From positions 124,001 through 188,000 of the forward strand of contig NZ_FPAZ01000008.1 in the NCBI RefSeq assembly GCF_900116435.1: 64,000 bases of DNA. Reading direction: 5' to 3'. The notes beneath the pieces are model-generated. The model saw only the letters and a list, made by a program, of their open reading frames with translations. It had not been told where the DNA came from and did no database searches. Position numbers and translations under genes: made by a program. This document shows, piece after piece, positions 45,851 through 55,563 of the stretch; positions within the stretch are counted from its first letter, which is position 1; each line of letters starts with the position of its first letter. Origin of the DNA: Pseudoalteromonas lipolytica. GTDB taxonomy: Bacteria > Pseudomonadota > Gammaproteobacteria > Enterobacterales > Alteromonadaceae.

Positions 45851-46549
45851 ATGCGCAATTTACTAATTTTGTCTTTGTTGCTTTTAATATTTCCTTGTTT
45901 TGCAGCAATTACAGTAGTGACTGAAAACTTACCAAATTTTCACTATCAAAATGAAAAAGGCGAACTTGTTGGTACTGTCGTTGATAAAGTAAAGGCAGCA
46001 TTAACGCGCAGCGGCGTTAACTACACACTATCGGTTAATCCTTGGTCTGTTTCATACAATGCAGCACTGCGTGACAGTAACACCTGTATCTTCTCTATGG
46101 CGAGGCTTCCAGTCAGAGAAGCGCATTTTAAATGGATTTCCAAGCTGTCTAACTTTACCGTCTCGTTTTATAGCTTCAAGCCAGAGCATATCAATATTGT
46201 AAATCTGGGTGATGCGAAGCGATACCGTATTGCCGTTTTAAAAGACAATTACAGTCATATTTATTTAGCAGAACATGGTTTTAATGAAAAAAACCAACTC
46301 ATCTTATTAAATAGTTTTGACAACATATACGATATATTAAAAAGCCGTCGTAATAGTATCGATTTAGTGGTGCTCAGCGATGAACAATTTAACTTCGCGC
46401 TCCAGCAAGACCCCTCACTCTCGTCATTAAAACCTGTTTATGAAATCCCAGTGGGAAGCCAAGAATTGTATTTTGCTTGCAATAAAAATATCAACAATTC
46501 AACCTTGGAAAAATTAACCAACGCCTTTGCATTTGACGATAAAAAATAG
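45851..46549 (+). CDS. periplasmic amino-acid-binding-like (SBP_bac_3) protein
   Basis: A ~232-residue secreted protein. ATG 45851 (MRNLLILSLLLLIFPCFA) gives a clean signal peptide; the TTG at 45833 would prepend a Cys run. The mature part has the type-II binding-protein layout with ITVVTENLPNFHYQNEKGELVGTVVDKV, DSNTCIFSMARLPVREAHFKWI and IDLVVLSDEQ. No permease is adjacent and the protein is short, so it may be an orphan sensor-type binding protein rather than part of an ABC transporter. Confidence 0.75.
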   Translation: MRNLLILSLLLLIFPCFAAITVVTENLPNFHYQNEKGELVGTVVDKVKAALTRSGVNYTLSVNPWSVSYNAALRDSNTCIFSMARLPVREAHFKWISKLSNFTVSFYSFKPEHINIVNLGDAKRYRIAVLKDNYSHIYLAEHGFNEKNQLILLNSFDNIYDILKSRRNSIDLVVLSDEQFNFALQQDPSLSSLKPVYEIPVGSQELYFACNKNINNSTLEKLTNAFAFDDKK

Positions 46550-46673
46550 CACTTGTTGATTGCATTAAAGTCGCTATAATCAGCTGCTTTTTGACCATTC
46601 TTGCAAAAGTGTAACGTCTAAAAAGTACTGTGTATTCAAAAGATTGAATGCGATTCTATATTTAGGAGCTGCA

Positions 46674-47966
46674 ATGAGTGATTTACTCATTATTATGTTA
46701 TTAATTTTGATTAGTGCGTTATTTGCGATGAGTGAGATAGCCATCGCTGCATCACGCAAGATCAAATTGCGCGTTATGGTTGATGAAGGTAGTAAAAAAG
46801 CGCAGGCGGTTTTAACACTGCAAGAGCAACCAGGTGCTTTTTTTGCGATGATTCAAATTGCGCTGAACGCCATAGCGATTTTAGGCGGGATAGTGGGTGA
46901 GCAAGCCTTATCACCTTACATTGAACAAATTTTGGTCATGGTCTACCAAGGGCCGTTGCTTAGTCAGATAAGCTTTTTAATCTCGTTTTTTTGTATTACG
47001 TCGCTCTTTATCTTATTTGCAGACTTGCTACCAAAACGTTTGGCGATGATCATGCCGGAAGTGGTCGCAGTGAATGTTGTTTCAATCATGCGCTGGGTAA
47101 CTTTTGCGCTAACACCGTTTGTGATGTTTTTTAATGGCACCACTAATTTTATTCTGCGTGCTTTTAAAGTGCCGGCAGAACGAGAAGACATTGTAACCAC
47201 AGAAGACATTGTTGCCATGATGGATGCAGGTGCTGAATACGGAAGTTTACAGCAGCAAGAGTATGAGATTATTGGTAATGTATTTGACTTAGAAGCTCGC
47301 TTTTTATCGAGTGTGATGACACCGCGAGATCAAATTGTGTTTTTCGATGTGAAAGCCGCTGCGGATGATGTCGCTACAAAAATTATTGAACACCCACACA
47401 ATCACTTTTTAGTGTGCGATGGCAGTTTAGATAAATTAATTGGTTCGGTCGAATCAAAAGATATTTTGCGTAAGGTACTCAAAGGCCAAAATGCTGACAT
47501 AGATGAGGAACTGATCAATAAGGATATCTTTTATTTACCTGAAACCCTCAGTTTGTCAGAAGCGTTAAATACTTTTAAAACCGCCGCTGAGCCGTTTGCT
47601 GTTGTTGTTAATGAATACGCATTAATGGTTGGCATCGTCACGGTAAAAGATCTTATGAAAGGCTTTATGGGAGACTTAATATCTCACCAAGGTGAGGAGC
47701 TTATCATCAAGCGTGATGCAAATTCGTGGCTGGTGGACGGGCTTACGCCAGTGGTTGAACTGGCAAAAGTGCTTGAGCTTGAAGATTTTCCTGATCAATC
47801 TCATTTTGAAACTGTTGCGGGCTTTTTAATCTACACAATGAAACGTTTGCCTAAGCGCGCTGAGTTTATTCATTATGGCGGCTATAAATTTGAAGTTGTG
47901 GACGTTGAAGGTGTAAAAGTAGAGCAGTTACTTGTTTCTCGATTATCATCCAGTGAAGGCGCATAA
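46674..47966 (+). CDS. CNNM/CorC (hemolysin C-like) family membrane protein
   Basis: A ~430-residue protein. ATG 46674 is chosen because AGGAGCTGCA precedes it. Residues ~1-180 form the DUF21 membrane domain (LLIIMLLILISALFAMSEIAIAAS, typical FxxxEiAl start). A CBS pair follows (MTPRDQIVFF to VESKDIL, and PEAxxL-like segments to VGIVTVKDLMKG), then the C-terminal CorC_HlyC domain (WLVDGLTPVVELAKVL, TVAGFLIYTMKRLPK). Relatives transport Mg2+ or Co2+ or regulate such transport. It is a single gene closed by a terminator. Confidence 0.88.
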   Translation: MSDLLIIMLLILISALFAMSEIAIAASRKIKLRVMVDEGSKKAQAVLTLQEQPGAFFAMIQIALNAIAILGGIVGEQALSPYIEQILVMVYQGPLLSQISFLISFFCITSLFILFADLLPKRLAMIMPEVVAVNVVSIMRWVTFALTPFVMFFNGTTNFILRAFKVPAEREDIVTTEDIVAMMDAGAEYGSLQQQEYEIIGNVFDLEARFLSSVMTPRDQIVFFDVKAAADDVATKIIEHPHNHFLVCDGSLDKLIGSVESKDILRKVLKGQNADIDEELINKDIFYLPETLSLSEALNTFKTAAEPFAVVVNEYALMVGIVTVKDLMKGFMGDLISHQGEELIIKRDANSWLVDGLTPVVELAKVLELEDFPDQSHFETVAGFLIYTMKRLPKRAEFIHYGGYKFEVVDVEGVKVEQLLVSRLSSSEGA

Positions 47967-47977
47967 GCGCCTTTTCC
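47956..47977 (+). terminator. intrinsic terminator of the CNNM/CorC gene
   Basis: Stem AAGGCGC / GCGCCTT with loop ATAA, overlapping the stop codon and running into TTTTCCTT. Confidence 0.75.
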
Positions 47978-48041
47978 TTCCATTTAAAGTGGCATTAATT
48001 GTCTGTATACTGAGGGAGTTTATTATAATTTAAGACTTTTT

Positions 48042-49712
48042 ATGTGCCTTATTAAAAATGTTTATGGTGCCTTTCGTGCTGCACTGCTTGTTTTTTTCTT
48101 ACTATTATCTTTTTTTAGTTTTGCAGTAAAACCTACTAACCAAACTCTTGTTATGGTCGGGGGCGAGCTGGCTATGTGTTCAAGTGCAAATAGTCAACAC
48201 TGTACAAGTGAAGAGGCAATTTCAGGTAAGCAATCAAGGTTGTTCAAAATTACCCGTGAAGCAATCAAAACCGTTAATCAATCGTGGCCGACTAATAATA
48301 AAGCGAATAAAAAAGCGGTTAATACCTTATTAAATACACTTGTAGACACTCATTCTAAATCAATGCGTAAAACACAGTTGCTGTGGGCATGGCGTGATAC
48401 CAATAATGAGCTATTAAGTGTTTTACATGTCAGCGAATTCAACTATGTGTTAGATATGCTAGAGATTGCCGTCGTCGATCAGCAGCAAAATAGAATAAAA
48501 GAACGTGTGTTTCCTGCCTATAATGTGGAGTCTTCAAGCACTGATATCCTTGACTTTGTTGCTGCGAGTATAAAAGTAAACAGCCAAACCCCGAAGGTTT
48601 TGGTGATCACCGCATCTAGCCGCGATCCTTATGCGAGTGCTGATTATTATGAGTCATTACTTAATCATAAAGGTATTCAAGCAGAGTGGTTACCTTTAAC
48701 GCCCGCGTCAGCGTATGCCCTTGTTAATGATAAGTGTAATGAACTCAATACATTGCGCCAAACCGAAATGCACTTATTTAATCGAGAAAAGGTGTATAGA
48801 GATAGAACCGACACCGAACTGGCCTTTTGCCAGCAAGGTATTAATGCATTACATAAGCAGTTAAACACGGCCACCGCGGTGATATTTAACGACGGTGACC
48901 AAGCACTTGCTCAGCAGGTATTATTTACTCGTTCTGGCGAGGCTTATCCGTGGTTTACAAAACTTCAATCACGCCCTGTTATCATGGGGGTGGGCAGTGG
49001 CAGTATCTTACAAAACGGTGGAGTTTCTGCACAAGGGAAAAAATCGGTGATGGTTTTGCAAGGTGACAGTCTGTCTGCTCTTAGGCAAGGTGGTACGAAC
49101 TATGACTGCATTGGTTGTGAAATGAAAGAAGCGAGTGACGTTTTAGTTTATTCAACTAAAAGTGGCCTTGCGACATTTGACTATGGCACTGTTGATAGCC
49201 ATTTTAGTGAACGTAACAGAACAATGCGCTTGGCTAGATTACTTGCCGACACAGGACAAAAATATGGCTTTGGGATTGACGAAACAACGGCCTTAGTGTC
49301 GATTCGCTCAGCAGACACAGCCTTAATGACCGTCATAGGTAAAAATGGCGTTGTTCATATTGAGTCAGCGGGGAAGCTGAGCGGCAAACTCAGTTATTGG
49401 CCGGCAGGCGCAGTTATTGATGTCACTGACAAGGGCTTTAGTTTTGCTAAACGCAGTGTTGATAATGCCTTGCCAAGTATGACAATTCCTCCGTTACCAC
49501 TGCAACGATTTGGCGGTATTTTCAGTGAAGCCAAACTCCGTTCATTACTGCAAGCCATGTGTTTAACACAAGAACAACAGGCGGTTGCTCAACAAGATGA
49601 GTTTTTACTTAACTTAGATGCTACAGAGCAAACTCATTACTATCGAATTAACAAAAGTCGCTCTGGTTGCGGCGTCGAAAACCTTTCATTTAAAGTTAAA
49701 ACGTTTAATTAA
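48042..49712 (+). CDS. secreted cyanophycinase-like (S51 family) protein
   Basis: A 556-residue exported protein with a signal peptide (LLVFFLLLSFFSFA). Cyanophycinase/peptidase-S51 features are TLVMVGGELAMC near the mature N-terminus, a nucleophile-elbow region PVIMGVGSGSILQNGG, and HFSERNRTMRLARLL with GFGIDETTALV at the C-terminal side of the domain. The usual GTSAGA elbow reads GVGSGS here, so the Ser is kept but its surroundings differ. An insertion of ~60 residues precedes the elbow. It may cleave cyanophycin or another beta-linked Asp polymer outside the cytoplasm, or be a non-proteolytic relative. Confidence 0.72.
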   Translation: MCLIKNVYGAFRAALLVFFLLLSFFSFAVKPTNQTLVMVGGELAMCSSANSQHCTSEEAISGKQSRLFKITREAIKTVNQSWPTNNKANKKAVNTLLNTLVDTHSKSMRKTQLLWAWRDTNNELLSVLHVSEFNYVLDMLEIAVVDQQQNRIKERVFPAYNVESSSTDILDFVAASIKVNSQTPKVLVITASSRDPYASADYYESLLNHKGIQAEWLPLTPASAYALVNDKCNELNTLRQTEMHLFNREKVYRDRTDTELAFCQQGINALHKQLNTATAVIFNDGDQALAQQVLFTRSGEAYPWFTKLQSRPVIMGVGSGSILQNGGVSAQGKKSVMVLQGDSLSALRQGGTNYDCIGCEMKEASDVLVYSTKSGLATFDYGTVDSHFSERNRTMRLARLLADTGQKYGFGIDETTALVSIRSADTALMTVIGKNGVVHIESAGKLSGKLSYWPAGAVIDVTDKGFSFAKRSVDNALPSMTIPPLPLQRFGGIFSEAKLRSLLQAMCLTQEQQAVAQQDEFLLNLDATEQTHYYRINKSRSGCGVENLSFKVKTFN

Positions 49713-49731
49713 TCGCTAAAATGCACAGAAG

Positions 49732-49766
49732 CTTAGCCTATTTTCATGTTTAGAAAATGGGCTAAG
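49732..49766 (+). terminator. long hairpin after the cyanophycinase-like gene
   Basis: 14-bp stem CTTAGCCTATTTTC / GAAAATGGGCTAAG with one U-G wobble and a 7-nt loop, 20 bases after the stop. The following T-run is weak (TTCTAACTTT), so it may be a terminator or an mRNA-stabilising structure. Confidence 0.6.
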
Positions 49767-49976
49767 TTCTAACTTTATGATTACAGAATTCAACATAATC
49801 AGTATGTTATTTTTTCTTACGTTTAACTAAGTCGCACAGCTATCTAGCACGTTTATTTAATTCTTCTACACATCGTTTTAAACACACTAAAGACATTCTC
49901 ATTGATGTAAGTCATACGCGTAATGATTAAATTTAAGCTAACCTGTAATGAAAAGAGCTGAGTGGTTGATAATGCG

Positions 49977-51068
49977 ATGAAAAAATTACTGTTATTAACG
50001 AGCGGGGGAGATTGTCCAGGACTCAATGGGGTGATCCGTGCCATTGTAAAAGCGGCTACACATGATGGAAATTGGCAAGTCTATGGCAGTCGACGCGCTT
50101 ACTGTGGAGTGTTAGAGACACCGCACGATATTATTCATCTTTCTGATGACGTTGTTGCTGGCATACATGTTCGTGGCGGTACTATTTTAGAGACGGTTAA
50201 TAAAGGCAACCCTATTGCATTCCCGACAGACATAAAGGGTAAGCGTGTGTTGGTCGACCGATCCAATGAATTAATCAACGTAATTAGCGAACTAGGCTTT
50301 GATGCGGTTATTAATATTGGCGGTGATGGGTCCCACAAAGTGTCTCAGCATTTATATGAACGCGGGTTAAACATAATTGGTGTACCAAAAACCATTGATA
50401 ATGATTTGTTTGGCACTGATTACACCATCGGTTTTCAAACTGCGGTAGACACCGCAACTGAAGCTATCGATCGGTTAATTCCGACGGCTCAAAGTCATAA
50501 TCGCGTTATTATTACAGAAGTCATGGGGCGAGATGCAGGCTGGATTTGCTTACATTCGGCAATCGCAGCAGGCGCAGAAGTTGCGCTTCTTCCCGAAATT
50601 CCTTATTGCATAGAGACGATTATTAACAAGCTACAGACTCGTTTCGATAACGGACATGGCTTCGCTAATATCGTAATTTCTGAGGGCGCAAAACCAATTG
50701 AAGGTGAAGTTGTGAGTCACCAGTCTACTGAATTTGGCTACGAAAACCCTGTATTAGGAGGCATTGCAGAGCAATTGGCAATGCGTATTAAAGCGCAACT
50801 CCCGATAGATGTTCGTGTGACTGTTTTGGGTCATATTCAACGAGGTGGTACCCCTAATGCATTTGATAGGGTGCTTGGTGCAGAATATGGAGTATTGGCT
50901 TTTGAGCTTGTTAAACAAGGTAAATTTGGTTTAATACCGGTTCATAAAAATGGTGAAATTAAACCAATCAGTTTAAAAGAAGCAACATCACAGTATCGGG
51001 CTATTCCTCTTGAGCATGTACTTATTAAAACAGCCAGAAGTATGGGCATATGTTTAGGTGATACCTAG
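49977..51068 (+). CDS. 6-phosphofructokinase (group III, ATP-type signature)
   Basis: A ~363-residue phosphofructokinase, longer than E. coli PfkA (320). ATG 49977 (MKKLLLLTSGGDCPGLNGVI) matches the normal start; the upstream GTG at 49962 adds only five residues. The nucleotide-site motif is GGDGS (115-119), which indicates ATP rather than pyrophosphate use. It is combined with PKTIDND (137-143) in place of the PGTIDND of PfkA, a mix typical of group III enzymes. It phosphorylates fructose-6-phosphate in glycolysis, or an analogous sugar phosphate. Single gene with no evident operon partner. Confidence 0.87.
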   Translation: MKKLLLLTSGGDCPGLNGVIRAIVKAATHDGNWQVYGSRRAYCGVLETPHDIIHLSDDVVAGIHVRGGTILETVNKGNPIAFPTDIKGKRVLVDRSNELINVISELGFDAVINIGGDGSHKVSQHLYERGLNIIGVPKTIDNDLFGTDYTIGFQTAVDTATEAIDRLIPTAQSHNRVIITEVMGRDAGWICLHSAIAAGAEVALLPEIPYCIETIINKLQTRFDNGHGFANIVISEGAKPIEGEVVSHQSTEFGYENPVLGGIAEQLAMRIKAQLPIDVRVTVLGHIQRGGTPNAFDRVLGAEYGVLAFELVKQGKFGLIPVHKNGEIKPISLKEATSQYRAIPLEHVLIKTARSMGICLGDT

Positions 51069-51197
51069 GAAAATGGCGTGTTCATAAGCCGTGACTTATT
51101 TCACTAAATGCTGATTCTAAAATTGTTGTTTTAGCTTTGTTCAAAATTCATCCTACAAAGCAAGGGTTTTATTTAATGTAAATTAATTTAAAGAGGG

Positions 51198-51225
51198 TTG
51201 ATCTGTGTCAATTTTAGTTTAGAAT
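51198..51225 (+). promoter_or_regulatory. candidate sigma-70 promoter of the second RND operon
   Basis: TTGATC (51198-51203), a 16-base spacer and TAGAAT (51220-51225). The -10 lies inside the left arm of the operator palindrome, so repressor binding would block RNA polymerase. Confidence 0.55.
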
Positions 51226-51245
51226 GATCGTTCATTCTAAACTAA
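51214..51245. promoter_or_regulatory. TetR-type operator of the second RND operon
   Basis: Perfect 14-bp arms TTAGTTTAGAATGA / TCATTCTAAACTAA around TCGT, ending 10 bases before the adaptor ATG. The GAATGA-TCGT-TCATTC core is the kind of site bound by TetR-family repressors. The TetR gene at 57096, at the end of the operon, is the obvious ligand. Confidence 0.8.
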
Positions 51246-51255
51246 GGGTATAAAC

Positions 51256-52419
51256 ATGCACCGCTCTCGCATTCCATTTTTTGCAGTGTCAGCACTGGCT
51301 GCCGCTGTGCTTTTATCAGGCTGTGGCCAATCAGAACCAGCTCAAGGGCAGATGCAGGCAGCTCAGGCTGTTCCTGTGGGTGTTATTGAGATGCAAAGTA
51401 AACCGCTTACGCTAACAAAAGAGTTACCGGGTCGCGTGTCTGCATCACGTATCGCAGAAATCCGTCCACAGGTGAATGGTATTATTCAATCACGCTTATT
51501 TGTTGAAGGGGCGGAGGTTGAAAAAGGTCAGGCACTTTATCAAATTGACCCCTCTACATTTGAAGCCCAAGTTGCAACCAGTAAAGCGGCTATTACTAAA
51601 GCTGAGGCGAGTATTTCAAACGCAAAAGCGAAGTCTGAACGTTATAAAGAGCTACTCAGTATTAAAGCCGTTAGTCAACAAGACTTTGATGAAGCCGATG
51701 CTGCTTACAAAGGAGCAAAAGCCGACTTACTAACAGCACAAGCACAATTAAAAACGGCTCAAATTAATTTAAATTACAGCAAAGTTTTAGCGCCTATAAG
51801 TGGTCAAATTGGTAAATCAAATGTCACCGCAGGTGCGCTTGTCAGTGCAAACCAAGCAACTGCTTTAGCGACGATTACGCAACTTGATCCGATTTTTGTT
51901 GATTTAACACAATCAAGCAGTGAACTTACTCGTCTTAAAAAAGCGATTGCTGCAGGTGAGCTTGATAAAGATGCCGCACTGCACTCTAACGTTGAGCTAA
52001 AAATGGAAGACGGAAGTACCTATCAACACAAAGGGGTGCTTAAATTTTCTGAAGTAACCGTTGACCCAAGCACGGGGTCAGTGACCTTGCGTGCAGAATT
52101 TCCTAACCCAGAAAAGCTTTTACTCCCAGGTATGTATGTTCGCGCGGTTGTTGTTGAAGGCGTTAAAAGCGATGCAATCTTAGCACCTCAACGAGGTGTT
52201 AGCCGCAATACAAAAGGTGAGCCGACAGCGATGGTGGTGAGTAAAGATAACACTGTAGAAGCTCGCGTGCTTAAAACAGACCGCACGGTCGGTTCAAACT
52301 GGTTAGTGACTGAGGGACTAAATAACGGCGATAAGCTCATTGTGGAAGGCTTACAAAAAATTCGCCCAGGTGCACCAGTCAATCCAATGCCTGCTGAAAC
52401 AACAGCAAACAGCCAGTAA
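51256..52419 (+). CDS. RND efflux periplasmic adaptor lipoprotein (AcrA/MexA-like)
   Basis: A 387-residue membrane-fusion protein with lipobox LLSGC (Cys23). The lipoyl halves are AEIRPQVNGIIQSRLFVEGAEVEKG and NYSKVLAPISGQIGKSNVTAGALV, around a coiled-coil hairpin (residues ~100-165). It then has the barrel domain beginning VDLTQSSSELTRLKKAI, which is typical of AcrA/MexA. It is the first gene of a tripartite pump operon (12-base gap to the pump). The upstream 32-bp palindrome overlaps its promoter. Confidence 0.9.
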   Translation: MHRSRIPFFAVSALAAAVLLSGCGQSEPAQGQMQAAQAVPVGVIEMQSKPLTLTKELPGRVSASRIAEIRPQVNGIIQSRLFVEGAEVEKGQALYQIDPSTFEAQVATSKAAITKAEASISNAKAKSERYKELLSIKAVSQQDFDEADAAYKGAKADLLTAQAQLKTAQINLNYSKVLAPISGQIGKSNVTAGALVSANQATALATITQLDPIFVDLTQSSSELTRLKKAIAAGELDKDAALHSNVELKMEDGSTYQHKGVLKFSEVTVDPSTGSVTLRAEFPNPEKLLLPGMYVRAVVVEGVKSDAILAPQRGVSRNTKGEPTAMVVSKDNTVEARVLKTDRTVGSNWLVTEGLNNGDKLIVEGLQKIRPGAPVNPMPAETTANSQ

Positions 52420-52431
52420 CGGAGAATCTAC

Positions 52432-55400
52432 ATGTCACGATTTTTTATTGATCGGCCTATTTTTGCATGGGTACTTGCCATCGTTGTGATGCTGGCAGGT
52501 ATTCTTGCAATAAAAAGTTTGCCGGTTGCGCAGTATCCATCAATAGCGCCACCTGCCATTAGCATTCAAGCCAATTACCCAGGTGCGTCTGCCCGTACAT
52601 TAGAAGATACGGTTACCCAGGTTATAGAACAAAAGATGAAAGGGCTTGATGGCTTGTTGTATATGTCATCAACATCGGAGTCTAATGGTTCAGCAACACT
52701 TACATTGACTTTTAGCGCTGATACAGACCCTGATATCGCCCAAGTACAAGTACAAAACAAACTGTCACTTGCAACGCCACTGTTACCTGAAGAAGTTCAG
52801 CGCCAAGGTGTGTCTGTTGCGAAATCAGCACGTAACTTCTTAATGGTTGTCGGTTTTGTTTCTGAAGACGGCAGTATGAATAATATCGACATTGGGGATT
52901 ATGTTTCATCAAATGTGCTCGACATTATCTCGCGTGTTAATGGCGTGGGTGAGGTTCAGTTATTTGGTTCTCAATATGCAATGCGCATTTGGCTTGACCC
53001 ATCAAAACTACAAAAATATGCATTAACACCGGTAGATATCAGTGCAGCCATTAGTGCTCAAAACGCACAAGTATCTGCGGGTCAGCTTGGGGCATTACCT
53101 GCAGTTGATGGCCAGCAATTAAATGCGACCGTAACGGCACAAAGCCGCCTTCAAACGCCAGAGCAATTTAGAGATATATTCGTTAAAACGAATCCTGATG
53201 GTTCAGTTGTGCGCCTAAGCGATGTAGCAAAGGTTGAATTAGGCGGTGAAAACTATGGTGTGGTTGCGCGTTTTAACGGTAAACCAGCATCGGGTTTAGG
53301 GGTAAAGCTAGCCAGTGGTGCAAACGCACTTGATACTGCTGATGGTGTTAAAGCGGCACTTGCTGAGCTTGAACCTTTCTTTCCTGAGGGGTTAACGACA
53401 GTTGTACCGTATGACACAACGCCTTTTGTCTCTTTATCAATCGAAAAAGTGGTTAGTACGCTAATTGAAGCCGTGGTGTTGGTGTTCTTAGTTATGTATT
53501 TATTCTTACAGAACTTTAGAGCGACACTTATTCCAACAATCGCTGTACCGGTTGTATTACTGGGTACCTTTGCGATTTTACAAGTATTTGGTTATTCAAT
53601 TAATACCTTAACCATGTTCGCGATGGTGTTAGCGATAGGCTTACTTGTTGATGATGCTATCGTTGTCGTTGAAAACGTGGAACGTGTAATGACAGAAGAA
53701 AACCTGTCACCGCTTGAAGCAACACGTAAATCAATGGATGAAATTAAAGGGGCCTTGGTGGGGATTGCCATGGTGCTTTCTGCGGTATTCGTTCCTATGG
53801 CTTTCTTTGCAGGATCGACGGGCGTTATTTATCGTCAATTCTCAATTACGCTTGTAACAGCAATGAGCTTGTCGGTATTAGTGGCACTTATTCTTACACC
53901 AGCACTGTGTGCAACAATGCTAAAGCCAAGCCATGTACACAATGATAAATCACTATTTGGTCGTTTCTTTTTAGGCTTCAACCGAGGTTTCGATAAAACC
54001 AATGCGGGTGCGCAAGGGTTTGTTGCACGCATGATTAAGCACAGTAAACGTTACTTACTTTGCTATGGTTTAATTGTCGGCGGCATGGTGTATATTTTCT
54101 CGCAATTACCGTCTGCTTTCTTACCAGATGAAGACCAAGGTATATTGTTTAACCAAGTAAGCTTGCCAGCAGGCTCAACCACGGAACAAACGTTAAAAGT
54201 GGTTGAAAAAATGGAGCATCACTTCTTGGAAGATCAATCTGAAGCAGTGAAATCTATCTTTACAGTCACAGGTTTTAGCTTTGCGGGATCTGGTCAAAAT
54301 GCAGCGATTGGCTTTGTTGGTTTAAAACACTGGGATGAACGTCAACGTCCTGATTTATCAGTGGGCGCTGTTGCGGGTAAAGCGATGGGATACTTCTCAA
54401 CAATTAAAGAAGCGTTTGTGTTCGCATTTCCACCTCCTGCAGTTGTAGAACTTGGTACAGCAAACGGCTTTACCTTATTTTTACAAGACCGCGTAGGGCT
54501 TGGCCATGATAAGTTACTTGAAGCACGCAATATGTTTTTAGGCATGGCGGCTAAAAACCCGGTGCTTTCAGGTGTTCGCCCTAATGGCCAAGAAGATAAA
54601 CCAGAACTTGAACTGGATATTGATTTAGCTAAAGCAGAAGCGCTTGGCTTAACACAAACTGACATTAACAACACGTTATCAACGGCGTGGGGTAGTCGCT
54701 ATGTAAATGACTTTATTGACCGTGGTCGTGTGAAAAAAGTGTATTTGCAAGGGACTCCAGAATCACGCATGGTGCCCGAAGACCTCGATAAATGGTATGT
54801 GCGCAATGCAAACGGCGATATGGTGCCATTCACTGCATTTGCCCATTCATATTGGACTTATGGCTCACCACGCTTAGAGCGCTATAACGGCTTCTCGGCG
54901 ATGGAAATTCAAGGTGCTGCTGCGCCAGGTTACAGTACAGGGCAGGCAATGGTTGAGGTTGAAAAAATAGTGAAACAGCTTCCGCCAGGTGTGGCATTTG
55001 AGTGGACCGGTATATCGTATGAAGAGCGTTTAAGTGGGGGTCAGGCACCGTTACTTTATGCATTGTCATTGCTGGTTGTATTTTTATGTCTTGCGGCATT
55101 ATATGAAAGTTGGTCTGTGCCGGCTGCGGTGATGCTAATTGTTCCACTGGGTGTCTTTGGTGCGGGTGTGGCGTCATTTGTGTTTAATTTATCGAACGAC
55201 ATTTACTTGCAAGTTGGCTTATTAACAACCATAGGTTTAGCCTCTAAGAATGCGATTTTAATTGTTGAATTTGCGATTCATAAAATGGACGAAGGTATGA
55301 AGCTTGTTGATGCTGCAATTGCTGCTATTCGCTTACGTTTACGCCCAATCTTTATGACGTCAATGGCGTTCGTATGCGGTGTTTTACCGCTTGCGATAGC

Positions 55401-55563
55401 ATCAAGTGCAGGCTCGGGAGCTCAAAATGCACTCGGTATTGCAGTGATTGGGGGCACGCTTGCTTCATCAACAATCGTGGTGTTATTCGTTCCGTTATTC
55501 TTTGTGTTAGTTCGTCGCGTATTTCCCGGCAAACAAAAAGTGAATAGTGAGGAGCAAGCATAA
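52432..55563 (+). CDS. RND efflux pump inner-membrane subunit (AcrB/MexB-like)
   Basis: A 1043-residue HAE-1 transporter beginning [21 protein letters not shown]. The proton-relay Asp pair is in [17 protein letters not shown]. Porter and docking regions contain [36 protein letters not shown] and [19 protein letters not shown]. Full length and closer in motif detail to AcrB/MexB than the MexF-like pump at 21904. It exports hydrophobic toxicants, dyes or detergents through the channel encoded next; stop and start overlap by one base (TAATG). Confidence 0.93.
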   Translation: MSRFFIDRPIFAWVLAIVVMLAGILAIKSLPVAQYPSIAPPAISIQANYPGASARTLEDTVTQVIEQKMKGLDGLLYMSSTSESNGSATLTLTFSADTDPDIAQVQVQNKLSLATPLLPEEVQRQGVSVAKSARNFLMVVGFVSEDGSMNNIDIGDYVSSNVLDIISRVNGVGEVQLFGSQYAMRIWLDPSKLQKYALTPVDISAAISAQNAQVSAGQLGALPAVDGQQLNATVTAQSRLQTPEQFRDIFVKTNPDGSVVRLSDVAKVELGGENYGVVARFNGKPASGLGVKLASGANALDTADGVKAALAELEPFFPEGLTTVVPYDTTPFVSLSIEKVVSTLIEAVVLVFLVMYLFLQNFRATLIPTIAVPVVLLGTFAILQVFGYSINTLTMFAMVLAIGLLVDDAIVVVENVERVMTEENLSPLEATRKSMDEIKGALVGIAMVLSAVFVPMAFFAGSTGVIYRQFSITLVTAMSLSVLVALILTPALCATMLKPSHVHNDKSLFGRFFLGFNRGFDKTNAGAQGFVARMIKHSKRYLLCYGLIVGGMVYIFSQLPSAFLPDEDQGILFNQVSLPAGSTTEQTLKVVEKMEHHFLEDQSEAVKSIFTVTGFSFAGSGQNAAIGFVGLKHWDERQRPDLSVGAVAGKAMGYFSTIKEAFVFAFPPPAVVELGTANGFTLFLQDRVGLGHDKLLEARNMFLGMAAKNPVLSGVRPNGQEDKPELELDIDLAKAEALGLTQTDINNTLSTAWGSRYVNDFIDRGRVKKVYLQGTPESRMVPEDLDKWYVRNANGDMVPFTAFAHSYWTYGSPRLERYNGFSAMEIQGAAAPGYSTGQAMVEVEKIVKQLPPGVAFEWTGISYEERLSGGQAPLLYALSLLVVFLCLAALYESWSVPAAVMLIVPLGVFGAGVASFVFNLSNDIYLQVGLLTTIGLASKNAILIVEFAIHKMDEGMKLVDAAIAAIRLRLRPIFMTSMAFVCGVLPLAIASSAGSGAQNALGIAVIGGTLASSTIVVLFVPLFFVLVRRVFPGKQKVNSEEQA

